This document shows positions 6,587 to 6,677 of a DNA stretch of 6,677 nt, one piece after another (the first letter of the stretch is position 1; every line of letters starts with the position of its first letter). The notes under the pieces were generated by a model. It searched no databases. It saw only the letters and a program-made list of their open reading frames with translations, and was not told the origin of the DNA. Source of the stretch: JALZCH01 sp036400075 (GTDB lineage: Bacteria; Acidobacteriota; Blastocatellia; Pyrinomonadales; Pyrinomonadaceae); contig DASWLV010000117.1 of the NCBI GenBank assembly GCA_036400075.1, forward strand, positions 1-6,677, given 5' to 3'. The translations under genes and the position numbers were made by a program.

Positions 6587-6677
6587 AAGCAGCTCCATAA
6601 TCGGGAGCGCGTTCTGGACACATCCACATTGAGCGCGAAGCGCGAATAAATTTACACTCAATTTCCGTTTGCCGGCG
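6587..6677. other. Non-coding tail with small inverted repeats, no gene supported
   Basis: After the monooxygenase stop there are 91 bases without a convincing gene. A weak hairpin (GCTCC 6592-6596 with GGAGC 6604-6608) lacks a T tail. A second compound inverted repeat pairs ATTGAG (6628-6633) with CTCAAT (6657-6662) and encloses CGCG-AAG-CGCG (6634-6644). Either could contribute to a transcript end, but neither is a clear terminator. The window stops too soon to see what follows. Confidence 0.35.

Noticed and set aside
6407..6661. Minus-strand open frame reaching into the 3' tail
   Set aside because: Most of it is antisense to the monooxygenase, it has no ribosome binding site, and its sequence is Cys/Arg-rich without recognisable features. 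A converging gene beyond the window cannot be excluded.

Overview
The window reads as ordinary bacterial chromosome of mixed GC content, roughly half by eye, with every gene on the + strand. It holds the 3' end of a TetR-type repressor gene (1-262), a periplasmic adaptor lipoprotein of the HlyD/AcrA family (273-1610), a complete RND-superfamily inner-membrane pump (1695-4919), and a complete FAD-dependent aromatic-hydroxylase-type monooxygenase (5024-6586). A short tail (6587-6677) has no gene I can support. The lipoprotein signal and the adaptor/RND pair imply a Gram-negative cell envelope. The protein style and the CAACGAA heptamer arrays suggest an acidobacterium (Blastocatellia/Pyrinomonadales-like), but this is an impression and cannot be proven from the window.

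The first three genes form a standard efflux module: local repressor, adaptor, pump. The repressor stop and the adaptor start are only 10 bp apart, so they are almost certainly cotranscribed. The pump follows after an 84-bp gap. No outer-membrane channel (TolC/OprM type) is present here, so the channel must be encoded elsewhere or outside the window. The monooxygenase has its own strong Shine-Dalgarno sequence. It is separated from the pump by a terminator-like palindrome and a large nested hairpin, so it may be a separate transcription unit.

The structure not explained by the genes is in the repeats. A heptanucleotide, CAACGAA (reverse complement TTCGTTG), occurs as an inverted pair of four-unit arrays that makes a hairpin of about 28 bp in the adaptor-pump gap. 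It occurs again as a five-unit direct array inside the pump gene, translated in frame into an Asn/Glu/Gln/Arg/Thr-rich insert in the cytoplasmic loop between TM6 and TM7. Seven is not a multiple of three, so gain or loss of one unit would shift the pump's reading frame, while the unit itself contains no stop in any frame. The pump-monooxygenase gap carries a perfect 22-bp palindrome and a 25-bp-stem hairpin whose arms are themselves small hairpins, resembling a dispersed palindromic repeat. I see no CRISPR array, tRNA, rRNA, transposase or phage gene, and nothing that amounts to a new multi-gene system. The heptamer arrays and the nested palindrome are the points worth following up.
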